Below are positions 14,580-22,733 of a DNA stretch of 23,555 bases, one piece after another. A program made the position numbers and the translations under genes. Within the stretch, counting starts at the first letter, position 1. Every line of letters starts with the position of its first letter. The stretch is from JALZUE01 sp051251725 (GTDB lineage Bacteria; Pseudomonadota; Gammaproteobacteria; Enterobacterales; Alteromonadaceae): the NCBI GenBank assembly GCA_051251725.1, contig JBPOFN010000052.1:1-23555 (forward strand), in the 5' to 3' direction. The notes under the pieces were generated by a model. The model had not been told where the DNA came from. It did no database searches and was given only the letters and a program-made list of their open reading frames with translations.

Positions 14580-16001
14580 ATGAGTACTGGCTTGAACGAC
14601 ACGATTGAAGTGTCATCAGAAGCGCAATCAAGCGATAAACCTAAAATTTTAGAACCTAAGTATTATATTGGGTTTATTTTAGTCGCCATGTTATTCCCGC
14701 TATGGGGTTTTGCTAACGATATTACTAACCCGTTAGTAAAGGCATTTAAAGATATTTTCTTGATCTCAAATGCACAAAGTAGCTTGGTACAGTTTGCTTT
14801 CTATTTAGGTTATGGCGTTATGGCTATTCCGGCGGCAATATTTATTCGTAAATATTCTTATAAAGCCGGTATTTTACTTGGTTTAGCTTTATATGCGGTT
14901 GGTGCGTCATTATTTATTCCAGCTTCGATGACGATGGAATTTAACTACTTTTTAGCGGCATTATGGATTTTAACTTGTGGTTTAGCCTTATTAGAAACAA
15001 CGGCTAACCCTTATGTTTTATCTATGGGACATCCAGATACCTCTACTCAACGCTTAAACCTCGCACAAGCGTTTAATCCTATAGGCTCTTTAACTGGGAT
15101 GATGGTTGCTTCAACTTACATTTTAAATGAATTAAAAGTAGAAGAGTTTCGTCAAGCTGAAAAAGCTGCCAACCCTGAATACGCCAATATGTTGCCGTCA
15201 GTCGTTGATGGTAAGTTAACGGAAGCATTAGTAGATTTTTCAGTAAATAGCCCTGTTGCACATCAAGCAATGCAAGCCGCTGACTTAGCGACGGTACGTG
15301 GTCCTTATGTTGCTATTGCCATTGTTGTTGCTGTTTTATTCTGTGTGTTTTTATTCAATAAGTTACCGAGAACGATTTCTCATGATCACCCATTAACAGG
15401 AACAGAATTAAAAGAAACTTTTGGCCGTTTATTTAAAAACAAATGTTATTTAGAAGGTGTTGTTGCGCAAGCCTTTTATGTTGGCGCACAAATCATGTGT
15501 TGGACCTTCGTTATTCATTATGGCATGACCTCAGTTGGTTTAACGGCTGCCGAAGCACAAGGTTATAACATGTGGGCGATGGGCATATTCTTAGCAAGTC
15601 GCTTTATTTGTACTTTCTTATTAGGTTTTATTCGCCCAGGTCAATTATTAATGGTATTAGCGGTAGGCGGTTTTGTCTTAGCTATTCCTACGGTATTTGT
15701 TGGCGGCATGGTTGGTCTTTATAGCTTAATTGGTATTTCAGCTTGTATGTCTTTAATGTTCCCAACCATTTATGGTATTGCCTTAAAAGGCATGGGTGAC
15801 GATGCAAGTTTAGCTTCAGCTGGTTTGGTTATGGCAATTGTTGGTGGTGCTTTAATGCCGCCACTACAAGGTACTATGATTGATGCAGCGCCATTGATTG
15901 AAGGTATTCCATCAGTACAAACATCATTTATTTTACCGATGATTTGTTTTATGGTGATTTGCCTATTTGGTTACCGTGCTCATACTAAATATAAAGTTTA
16001 G
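14580..16001 (+). CDS. fucP: FucP-type L-fucose/L-galactose:H+ symporter (MFS)
   Basis: The 473-residue product has about twelve membrane segments and a hydrophilic N-terminal tail. FucP-family signatures include LFPLWGFANDITNPLVKAFK, QFAFYLGYGVMAIPAA, LALLETTANPYVLSMG, RLNLAQAFNPIGSLTG, and late SLMFPTIYGIALKGMG and GGALMPPLQG. FucP carries L-fucose with protons across the inner membrane and accepts L-galactose and D-arabinose, so it fits uptake of L-galactose released from porphyran. The ATG at 14580 has GGAG six bases upstream. Upstream in-frame GTG (14568) and ATG (14574) are too close to or inside that site. It is divergent from uxaA, with a terminator 50 bp after the stop. L-fucose itself is the alternative substrate, but no fucose isomerase or fuconate dehydratase is near. 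Confidence 0.88.
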   Translation: MSTGLNDTIEVSSEAQSSDKPKILEPKYYIGFILVAMLFPLWGFANDITNPLVKAFKDIFLISNAQSSLVQFAFYLGYGVMAIPAAIFIRKYSYKAGILLGLALYAVGASLFIPASMTMEFNYFLAALWILTCGLALLETTANPYVLSMGHPDTSTQRLNLAQAFNPIGSLTGMMVASTYILNELKVEEFRQAEKAANPEYANMLPSVVDGKLTEALVDFSVNSPVAHQAMQAADLATVRGPYVAIAIVVAVLFCVFLFNKLPRTISHDHPLTGTELKETFGRLFKNKCYLEGVVAQAFYVGAQIMCWTFVIHYGMTSVGLTAAEAQGYNMWAMGIFLASRFICTFLLGFIRPGQLLMVLAVGGFVLAIPTVFVGGMVGLYSLIGISACMSLMFPTIYGIALKGMGDDASLASAGLVMAIVGGALMPPLQGTMIDAAPLIEGIPSVQTSFILPMICFMVICLFGYRAHTKYKV

Positions 16002-16049
16002 TTAAGTTTGATATGACGAAATAAACGTTATATAAAGTTAGATAAATAA

Positions 16050-16074
16050 AAAACCGCTTAATAGCGGTTTTTTT
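16050..16074 (+). terminator. Terminator after fucP
   Basis: AAACCGCT (16051-16058) pairs with AGCGGTTT (16063-16070) around TAAT, with A and T extensions and a T run. Confidence 0.85.
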
Positions 16075-16124
16075 ATTACTGGATATTGTGAGCATTGTTA
16101 ATGTATCAGGAGAACAATATTCTT

Positions 16125-16257
16125 AGCCATAAGCCATAAGCTTTAAGCCATAAGCCATAAGCTTTAAGCCATTAGCATCCAGCTTTAAGCATCCAGCACC
16201 CAGCACCCAGCTTTAAGCATCCAGCATCCAGCACCCAGCACCCAGCTTTAAGCCTTC
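16125..16257. repeat. Heptamer tandem array (19 in-register AGCNNNN units)
   Basis: Nineteen 7-bp units run without a break. Types are AGCCATA, AGCTTTA, AGCATCC and AGCACCC, plus single AGCCATT and AGCCTTC. AGCTTTA recurs five times between blocks of the other types, giving a higher-order pattern. It fills the gap between the fucP terminator and the stop of the glutathione peroxidase gene (20 bp away). The 7-bp period and absence of a start codon argue against coding. It is related in design to the array at 6651-6705. Confidence 0.92.
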
Positions 16258-16276
16258 AACATTTAACCCTAAGTTA

Positions 16277-16762
16277 TTATTGATTTAGCGCCGCGACAAT
16301 AAAAGGCTCAATTTTTTCAGGTTTAGTTATGGTTGCAAATCGTTTGCTCACCTCACCATTTTTACCTACTAAAAATTTAGTGAAATTCCACTTTATGCTT
16401 TTACTGCCGAGTATCCCCGGTGCCTGTGTTTTTAAATAACTATACAAGGGGTGAGTATTCGCACCGTTGACATCAATTTTGGCAAATAGTGCAAAGCTGA
16501 TATTAAAATGTAAATCACAAAATTGTTTAATTTCTTGGTTGTTACCAGGCTCTTGCTGTTTAAATTGATTACATGGAAAAGCCAGTATTTCTAATCCTTG
16601 CTCATGATACTTTTTATATAAAACCTCAAGCCCTTCATATTGCGGCGTAAAACCACACTCACTGGCGGTATTGACGATCAAGACGACTTTGCCTTGATAC
16701 TGGCCTAAGGATTGGATTTTTCCTTGATAATCTTCTGCTTCAAATGGGTAAATAGTCGACAT
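16277..16762 (-). CDS. Glutathione peroxidase family protein (BtuE/GPx-like)
   Basis: The 161-residue product is a full-length, non-secreted thioredoxin-fold peroxidase. The peroxidatic Cys36 lies in NTASECGFTPQY. FPCNQF (62-67) supplies the conserved Gln, and KWNFTKFL (124-131) supplies Trp and Asn of the catalytic tetrad. Cys82 in QFCDLHF is at the position of the resolving cysteine in thioredoxin-dependent members, so reduction by thioredoxin rather than glutathione is likely. It removes lipid or organic hydroperoxides in the cytoplasm. It is transcribed alone, divergent from the beta-hydroxyacid dehydrogenase gene. The heptamer array lies 20 bp beyond its stop and no separate terminator is seen. 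Confidence 0.92.
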   Translation of the reverse strand: MSTIYPFEAEDYQGKIQSLGQYQGKVVLIVNTASECGFTPQYEGLEVLYKKYHEQGLEILAFPCNQFKQQEPGNNQEIKQFCDLHFNISFALFAKIDVNGANTHPLYSYLKTQAPGILGSKSIKWNFTKFLVGKNGEVSKRFATITKPEKIEPFIVAALNQ

Positions 16763-16966
16763 ATCGCTGCTTAATTTTTCTTTAAAATGACTTAGCCTAG
16801 GATAAGAGCTTTTCTGGGTTTTAGCTAGCCCTAGGGCAATAACATAAGTAAACTTTTAAACCTATTATATAGTGCTGTTAAGTCGATTGATTTAAGCTTG
16901 CGAGTGTTATTAACGCCTGATAATTAATAATTCAAGTGGCGACTATTAAGCAATAATTCGGTATGG
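16763..16966. promoter_or_regulatory. Divergent spacer upstream of glutathione peroxidase
   Basis: This is the left part of a 336-bp spacer. The only clear element is the palindrome GCCCTAGGGC (16828-16837), with CTAGCC and CCTAGG fragments around it, about 65 bp before the peroxidase start. No gene is visible. Confidence 0.3.
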
Positions 16967-17070
16967 CTAATGTTAATTACTAATGTAAATTACTAATGTA
17001 AAACACTAATGTAAAACACTAATGTAAAACACTAATTTAACATGCTAATTTAACGTATTAATTTTAATGA
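16967..17070. repeat. 13-bp tandem array, 7 units plus a degenerate eighth
   Basis: Units of 13 bp begin at 16967: CTAATGTTAATTA, CTAATGTAAATTA, three copies of CTAATGTAAAACA (16993-17031), CTAATTTAACATG, CTAATTTAACGTA, and a decayed TTAATTTTAATGA ending at 17070. The array stops 28 bp before the start codon of the next gene, so it must overlap or abut that gene's promoter. The identical middle and drifting edges suggest growth by slippage. Confidence 0.9.
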
Positions 17071-17098
17071 TTTTTTAATAAATATTTTAAGGATGAAA

Positions 17099-17962
17099 AT
17101 GAAAGTATCATTTATTGGCTTGGGCGTAATGGGCTTTCCAATGGCGGGGCATTTACAAGCGGCGGGCCACCAAGTTACGGTTTTCAATCGTACATATCCT
17201 AAAGCGCTATTATGGCAAGAAAAATATCGCGGACAGATCGCAGACACGCCCAAAAAAGCTGCGCTGGATGCTGATATCGTTTTTGTTTGTGTCGGTAATG
17301 ACAATGACGTAAAAAGCGTTGTGCTTGGCGATACCGGCGTATTAGCAGGGATGAAAGCGGGCGCGATATTAGTTGATCACACCACAGCGTCGGCAGCGCT
17401 GGCGATTGAGCTTAATCAAACATGTAAAATTAACCAGCTACACTTTATTGACGCGCCGGTTTCAGGTGGCCAAGCGGGTGCTGAAAATGGCGTTTTAACG
17501 GCCATGTGCGGCGGTGAACAATTGGTGTTTGACATAGTAGCGCCCGTAATCGCGGCTTACTGCCGGTTCAGCCAATTAATGGGGCCAACTGGAAAAGGGC
17601 AGCTGGCTAAAATGGTGAATCAAATTTGCATTGCCGGCATAGTACAAGGCTTGGCGGAAGGTTTTCAATTTGCTGAAAAAGTAGGCTTAGATCCAACGTT
17701 ATTAGTTGAAACTATTTCAAAAGGTGCTGCTGGCTCTTGGCAAATGGAAAATCGTTATAAAAGCATGTTTAACGGTGATTATGATTTTGGTTTTGCGGTT
17801 GATTGGATGCGTAAAGATTTAGCGATGGCCTTTAGTGAAGCGTCAAAACATAACATTGATTTACCTATGACTAAAATGGTGGATGGTTTTTATCAAGAAA
17901 TACAAAATATGGACGGTGGCCGCTGGGATACATCAAGCTTGATCGCGCGCTTTAAAAAATAA
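17099..17962 (+). CDS. NAD(P)-dependent beta-hydroxyacid dehydrogenase (HIBADH/GLYR family)
   Basis: The 287-residue product has the N-terminal Rossmann motif FIGLGVMGFPMAGHL (5-19), the substrate-binding DAPVSGGQAGAENGVLTAMCGG (118-139) and the catalytic Lys171 in GKGQLAKMVNQ. An all-helical C-terminal dimer domain includes the KDLAMAF segment. Family members act on 3-hydroxyisobutyrate, tartronate semialdehyde or similar short hydroxyacids, and the specificity is not readable here. I start at 17099: TAAGG sits six bases upstream, while the ATG at 17093 directly abuts it. The 13-bp repeat array lies immediately upstream. It stands alone, so a link to the sugar-acid genes is possible but unsupported. 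Confidence 0.88.
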   Translation: MKVSFIGLGVMGFPMAGHLQAAGHQVTVFNRTYPKALLWQEKYRGQIADTPKKAALDADIVFVCVGNDNDVKSVVLGDTGVLAGMKAGAILVDHTTASAALAIELNQTCKINQLHFIDAPVSGGQAGAENGVLTAMCGGEQLVFDIVAPVIAAYCRFSQLMGPTGKGQLAKMVNQICIAGIVQGLAEGFQFAEKVGLDPTLLVETISKGAAGSWQMENRYKSMFNGDYDFGFAVDWMRKDLAMAFSEASKHNIDLPMTKMVDGFYQEIQNMDGGRWDTSSLIARFKK

Positions 17963-17989
17963 GACGCCAGTAATTACCGACGTCTTATT
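17958..17989. terminator. Weak hairpin between convergent genes
   Basis: AATAAGACG (17958-17966, including the TAA stop) pairs with CGTCTTATT (17981-17989) around a 14-nt loop. The T tract is poor. It lies between the convergent dehydrogenase and M14 genes, so a terminator is plausible but not strong. Confidence 0.4.
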
Positions 17990-18033
17990 GATTATTTATA
18001 CCTGTACTCTAACTAATGACTAGCCGGTAGTTA

Positions 18034-19569
18034 CTATGGGCAATTGCCGCTCACAATTTGCGGAATGCCTAATAGTGGCGACATTGGAATAGTTACTTCA
18101 CCCTCGGTGGCTAATGGTCCCCACATTTCAGCTTGTAACTCAACTTGCAGACCCGTTGCTAGTGGATAATCACAAAAGTTATTACCGTCTGTTGGCGCAT
18201 TATCTTTAAAGTCAGCTAACGAGCTTAGTGCTTCAATTAACGCAACTTTATTAATGCGAATTTGTTTACGGAGAAGACTTGCATCAGGCAAACCGACATT
18301 TACACCTATTTCTGGTGCAAAATTGTAGAAACCAATCACATCTGCGCGAACATCACTACTAAAGTTAGCCGTTTCCCAACCACTATTAATAGCGCCAATT
18401 AATTGGTAATTTGCCGGCGAGCCAATACTTAAATCTGTACTCCCTAACTGTATTTGTGAAAAGCGGCCAACACTACCGTCAAACCTACCTGCGACTTTTT
18501 CCATCACGTTAACAGCAAGTGATTGTGCTAAATGCTCAGCGTCAGAACTAAATACGGCATCAGCAAACATACTAATTAAACGCTGATCTGCCGGTTGATC
18601 ATCTTGATAACAATTGGCAGTAGGTAATTGGCCAAGTACTTGACCGGGGTTAATTGACGTGTAATCAATAACACAGTCGGTTTTATGTAAATCACCGTGT
18701 AAATCTAAGATAATTTCAGGCTGAAAGGCAAGGGCAGTTGCTACCATGGCTTGTGTTTCAACAGGGCGAATAGGATTTAGTAAATCAACAAAATGATAAC
18801 GGTTAAGATCGTAACCATGGCCGACTACGCCGCTAAAACCGGCTTCAGTATTTGCTTGAAAGCCACCGCCAGCGGCAGGATTAACATTTTCTCTGATCAT
18901 CGCACAATCTTTACTGATCACTGAACCGGTTGCTGGGTTCATTTCACAGGCTCTTGGATTAGGTTCACCGCCATCGGGGTTAGCTCGTACTATCACCAAA
19001 ATATTGAGTTTATCTAAAATATTTTTTGCTGACTGCTGACGTGAAAAGCTTAACCATCTTAACGCATACATTGCGGCTTCAGTGCCCGCAGGTTCATTAC
19101 CATGTTGCTGAGTGATAACCAATACACGAGTACCTTCTGGATTACCTAATTGTGCAGCAAGTAGTGTTCGTCCTTGGGTAGAATAACCTACTTTGCTAAG
19201 GTCAGTATTACCGCCCAAATTGTCATTATTGGTACAGAGTATTGCTTCGCGGATTGTTGGTGTACTTGCTTCACCACAAACTTGTGTATTAATAGGTAAA
19301 TATGGATTCAGCGAAACGTCTATATCAATCAGGCCATCATTATCACCATTTAGAATCAATGGGCCGGTATTAATATTAGTACGTGACCATCTATCAATAA
19401 GGCGTAGTTGCCATTCTAATTGACGGTAACTTGAGAGATAACGAAAAGCTTTGTTAATGTCATGGTCAACAGCGTGATTAGAGTTGTTTGTTGCGTTTGC
19501 AGTCGTACCAAATTGTAGGCACAAAAAGACTGAAATTAACTTAATAATTAAGGTGTGTTTAAGTTTCAT
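18034..19569 (-). CDS. Secreted M14-family zinc carboxypeptidase-like protein
   Basis: The 511-residue product has a signal peptide ending near ANA (about residue 27 counted from the TTG one codon upstream). The M14 zinc site is HGNE (His157, Glu160) with the third ligand His292 in ILDLHGD. Substrate-side motifs ANPDGGEPNPR and YDLNRYHF follow the family pattern, and Glu421 in APEIGVNVG suits the catalytic base. The polypeptide is long for M14 because of an N-terminal region of about 110 residues and a C-terminal tail without recognised domains. It would trim peptides in the periplasm or outside the cell. I use the ATG at 19569, with GGAA seven bases upstream, rather than the TTG at 19572. 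Six or more cysteines suggest disulfides. Substrate unknown. Confidence 0.82.
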   Translation of the reverse strand: MKLKHTLIIKLISVFLCLQFGTTANATNNSNHAVDHDINKAFRYLSSYRQLEWQLRLIDRWSRTNINTGPLILNGDNDGLIDIDVSLNPYLPINTQVCGEASTPTIREAILCTNNDNLGGNTDLSKVGYSTQGRTLLAAQLGNPEGTRVLVITQQHGNEPAGTEAAMYALRWLSFSRQQSAKNILDKLNILVIVRANPDGGEPNPRACEMNPATGSVISKDCAMIRENVNPAAGGGFQANTEAGFSGVVGHGYDLNRYHFVDLLNPIRPVETQAMVATALAFQPEIILDLHGDLHKTDCVIDYTSINPGQVLGQLPTANCYQDDQPADQRLISMFADAVFSSDAEHLAQSLAVNVMEKVAGRFDGSVGRFSQIQLGSTDLSIGSPANYQLIGAINSGWETANFSSDVRADVIGFYNFAPEIGVNVGLPDASLLRKQIRINKVALIEALSSLADFKDNAPTDGNNFCDYPLATGLQVELQAEMWGPLATEGEVTIPMSPLLGIPQIVSGNCP

Positions 19570-19731
19570 CAATATATTCCATTATTATTATTGGTTCAAA
19601 AAGCTGCCGAAAGTTATTCGACAATTGAATATCCTCGCTAGAGAATCTTTTAAAATGAGAATTAAAAGCTAGCGGAATTATTGTGGTAGATGAATGTTAA
19701 ATTGTAAAGACTATGATTGTTTTTTTTGAGA

Positions 19732-19767
19732 AACCTGTAACATAATTAAGTAGTTAGGTTACAGGTT
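19732..19767. repeat. Inverted repeat downstream of exonuclease I
   Basis: AACCTGTAAC (19732-19741) is the complement of GTTACAGGTT (19758-19767) with a 16-nt loop. It lies about 80 bp beyond the sbcB stop. Read in the gene's direction the stem is followed by A-rich, not T-rich, sequence, so it is not a standard terminator. It could be a processing or protein-binding site. Confidence 0.45.
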
Positions 19768-19844
19768 GAATAAATTAAGCAGGCGTACAATTTCTTGAAA
19801 CGCCATGTAATTAAAGCATTCAGAGATAATCAATGCAGTGGTGA

Positions 19845-21296
19845 TCAGCTTTGAATATATTGATAAAGCGCTTTTAGTACCGACATTTTATGTGTGTCTT
19901 GTTCATGCTCATGAACAAGGTTTTCTATTTTTAGCATAAATTCATCAATGGTTAATGAACCTTTATTGGCATAATGAAACTTACTTTGACAATAATTTTG
20001 CCACTTTAATTGTTCGTCCGTTGATAAAGTATAAGGATAATTACGTGCTCGATATCTAAATAACAGCGGAGCAAGTCGTGGATCTTGAAATTCAAAGACA
20101 TGACTCGCTAATTGCTCAGGTGTTAACTGATGCAAAATTTCCATTTGCGCTTTGTCTGAGGCGTTGAAAAAATTTCCGCCATATAAAGCATGCTCAGGAT
20201 CTGGGTTTTCATCAAATTCACCTTCAATGGCAAAAACATCACTTAACTTTTCTCGTAAGCTGCTATCGGCTTTAATTTTCGCTAAATTCTCTAAACATAA
20301 GGTTCTTGGGATATTTAGCCGCTCAGCATTTTCAGGTAATAAAGTTTTAGCCGGAGACACAACAGGACACTTGTTTAAATGAATTAATTTAATAGGAATG
20401 GGCAATTCATCGGGCGCTAAATCACTATAACGGGTATATAAACGCTCAGCGATTTGCTCGCTGGTTAATTCAAATAAGGGGCTAGGGTCGCGGGCTAAAT
20501 CAATGGCAATCACCGCATTTTTATTGATTGGATGATAACTAATTGGCGCAAACCAACTAGTACAGCCATGCGCAGAAGATACTTTACTTGAGGTATGTAC
20601 AATTGGCGTCATGTTATAAACATCAATTAAATCAGCAACTTTACGTTTATTTCTTAAATTAAAAATAAAGTCGTAGAGTTTTGGTTGCTTGTCTTTAATT
20701 AATTTCGCCATAGCGATAGTCGCGTAAACATCACTCATCGCATCGTGAGCCGCTTCGTGGGCAATACCATTTTCAGCCGTTAATAACTCTAAACGAAAAC
20801 TTACGGCTTCTTCACCCGTGTCTTCTCGGGTAACTTTAGGCCAATTAATACCATCTGGGCGCAGCGCATAACAGGCGCGAACCATATCGATAATATCCCA
20901 ACGACTATTACCATTTTGCCACTCGCGGGCATATGGATCATAAAAGTTACGATAAAATAGATAACGGGTTACTTCATCGTCAAAGCGAATATTGTTATAA
21001 CCTGCGACACAAGTATTAGGGACAGAAAATAAATCATGAATACGCTTAGCAAAGTCAGCTTCAGGTAAACCTTCACTTGCCGCTTTTTGCGGAGTAATGC
21101 CCGTTACTAAAGCCGCTTCCGGATGAGGGATATAATCAGATGGCGGTTGACAGTAAAAAACTTCAGGCTCACCAATAATGTTTAAATCAAGATCTGTTCT
21201 AATTGCAGCAAACTGAGAAGGCTTATCGAATTTAGGTGATATTCCCCAGGTTTCATAATCGTGCCAAAGGATCGTGTCTTGTTTTTTGTTGTTCAT
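19845..21296 (-). CDS. sbcB: Exodeoxyribonuclease I
   Basis: The 483-residue product matches E. coli ExoI along its length. The DEDDh nuclease site is intact: Asp13 and Glu15 in HDYETWG, Asp106 in YNNIRFDDE, and His184 and Asp189 in HDAMSDV. Other near-identical runs are QFAAIRTD, GEPEVFYC, FYRNFYDPYA, SRWD, ACYALRPDGINWP and DVYATIAMAKL. The SH3-like and C-terminal helical parts that wrap single-stranded DNA follow, with YGGNFF and PLLFRYRARNYP. It degrades single-stranded DNA 3' to 5' in recombination and mismatch repair. The start is ATG without an obvious ribosome site. It is the most clearly housekeeping gene of the window and is the left neighbour of the integrase. Confidence 0.96.
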   Translation of the reverse strand: MNNKKQDTILWHDYETWGISPKFDKPSQFAAIRTDLDLNIIGEPEVFYCQPPSDYIPHPEAALVTGITPQKAASEGLPEADFAKRIHDLFSVPNTCVAGYNNIRFDDEVTRYLFYRNFYDPYAREWQNGNSRWDIIDMVRACYALRPDGINWPKVTREDTGEEAVSFRLELLTAENGIAHEAAHDAMSDVYATIAMAKLIKDKQPKLYDFIFNLRNKRKVADLIDVYNMTPIVHTSSKVSSAHGCTSWFAPISYHPINKNAVIAIDLARDPSPLFELTSEQIAERLYTRYSDLAPDELPIPIKLIHLNKCPVVSPAKTLLPENAERLNIPRTLCLENLAKIKADSSLREKLSDVFAIEGEFDENPDPEHALYGGNFFNASDKAQMEILHQLTPEQLASHVFEFQDPRLAPLLFRYRARNYPYTLSTDEQLKWQNYCQSKFHYANKGSLTIDEFMLKIENLVHEHEQDTHKMSVLKALYQYIQS

Positions 21297-21448
21297 TAAG
21301 GTTCACTTTTTTATTTTAAGTTATTGTTTTTAATTGTTTATTTTTAATTTTGTGTTTTTTATTGTTCTTTAGTAAACCTTATTGTTTTCTTGTTTTTGTG
21401 CATCATATAGTGCATCATTAATCTTTGTTTATGTGACCACTGGTAACC
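21297..21448. promoter_or_regulatory. Divergent sbcB/integrase spacer
   Basis: The spacer is very T-rich, with a GTGCATCAT direct repeat (about 21397-21417; copies 13 bp apart) and the near-dyad GTGACC-ACT-GGTAAC just before the integrase ATG. No tRNA 3' end or other clear attachment core is visible here. Confidence 0.3.
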
Positions 21449-22624
21449 ATGTCTTTAACCGATACTAAATTAAGAAAAATTAAAGCGCCATATAAAGGAA
21501 AGCCTGAACTTTCCGATAGAGATGGTTTGTCTGCTAGAGTAAGCCCAAGCGGTACCATAACTTTCAATTATCGCTTTCGTTTCCATGGGAAGCAACAAAG
21601 AATTAAAATTGGCTCTTATCCTGTGGTCACACTTGCGGAAGCAAGGCTTAAAATTAATGAGTATAAAAAGGTTTTATCCGAAGGCTTAGATCCTAGGCAG
21701 GTTAGGGACGAACAGCTATGTCATCGATTGCTTGGCGATATTACTGCAGACTTTATGGCTAAGTATGTGATGAAGGAGCTAAAACCAAAAACTCAAGCGC
21801 TGTATAAATCGACATTTAATAAATACGTTATACCATTCGCTAATATTGATATGGAAAAACATAAGTATACTGATTGGATTAAATATTTTGATTGGGTTAA
21901 AGAACAATCTTCTTCCGCTAATGCAGGAGGTGTTCTTAAACGATTTAAAGCGGTAGCAAATTGGGCTAAATCAAGAGGGCAGATCACACATTCTCATATT
22001 ATTGATATGCCAATTAAGGCTGTTGGTGCTCATCAAATAAGTCGCGATAGATGTTTAGAATGGGAAGAAGTTGTTGGCCTTTGGCGGCAAGTAGAAGCAA
22101 GTAAATCTACACCTAAATGTAAAGTATGTGTTCAATTGCTGCTTTTGACGGGGGCTAGAAACTCTGAAATTAGAGAGGCATCTAGAACCGAGTTTAATTT
22201 AAAAAATAAACTTTGGATTTTGCCTGAAGAGCGCTCAAAAACTGGAAAGAAAATACGCAGGCCATTAAGTAAGGGGAGTATTAATTTAATTAATTACTTA
22301 GACTTAATTTATGGGGAAAACAGAGAGTATTTAATTGAAGGGGATAAACAAGGAAAGCCTTTAACTACACATTCTTTAAATCGTTTTGTTCAACGAATGA
22401 ATAATCACTTAAAGTACCCCCATTTCGTACCTCATGATTTTCGACGTACTATTGTTACTAGGCTTAGTGAAATGGAAGTTATGCCTCATGTGACCGAAAA
22501 AATGTTAGGTCATGAATTAGGAGGTATTATGGCTATTTATAATAAACATGACTGGATTGATGAACAAAGAAAAGCTTATGAATTGTATTGGAATACGCTG
22601 AATGAATTTTTGAAATCGTCATAA
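21449..22624 (+). CDS. P4-type tyrosine integrase
   Basis: The 391-residue product has an N-terminal arm-binding domain (DUF4102 type, about 1-90; LTDTKLRKIKAP, LSDRDGLSARVSPSGTITF, RIKIGSYPVVTLAEAR), a core-binding SAM-like part (about 95-190) and the catalytic domain (about 200-380). All active-site residues are present: Arg237 (TGARNSEIRE), Lys264 or a neighbour (SKTGKKIRRP), His329 and Arg332 (PHDFRRT), His355 (MLGHELG) and Tyr364 (MAIYNKHD). It would integrate and excise an element by site-specific recombination. No other phage or plasmid gene is visible within the window. The element it belongs to probably extends beyond the right edge, or is reduced to this pair of genes. Confidence 0.93.
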   Translation: MSLTDTKLRKIKAPYKGKPELSDRDGLSARVSPSGTITFNYRFRFHGKQQRIKIGSYPVVTLAEARLKINEYKKVLSEGLDPRQVRDEQLCHRLLGDITADFMAKYVMKELKPKTQALYKSTFNKYVIPFANIDMEKHKYTDWIKYFDWVKEQSSSANAGGVLKRFKAVANWAKSRGQITHSHIIDMPIKAVGAHQISRDRCLEWEEVVGLWRQVEASKSTPKCKVCVQLLLLTGARNSEIREASRTEFNLKNKLWILPEERSKTGKKIRRPLSKGSINLINYLDLIYGENREYLIEGDKQGKPLTTHSLNRFVQRMNNHLKYPHFVPHDFRRTIVTRLSEMEVMPHVTEKMLGHELGGIMAIYNKHDWIDEQRKAYELYWNTLNEFLKSS

Positions 22625-22733
22625 GTAGCTTTTTATAAATTAGTCATTATAGTTAGTTACCAATCAGACGCTTAATATCATGTCATGAGAATAACAAAAT
22701 CATTTCTATATTAAGTAGAACAGAGAGTTAAAC

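Noticed and set aside
10672..16001. Classical L-fucose catabolic operon
   Set aside because: FucP and a fuconolactonase-like enzyme are present, but no fucose isomerase, fuculokinase, fuconate dehydratase or ketodeoxyfuconate enzymes. UxaA and the LgoD-like protein point to L-galactonate instead.
16967..17070. Possible CRISPR array
   Set aside because: Units are 13 bp and directly adjacent, with no unique spacers and no cas genes.
19732..19767. Rho-independent terminator of sbcB
   Set aside because: The stem is good but no T tract follows in the gene's direction, so it is listed only as an inverted repeat.
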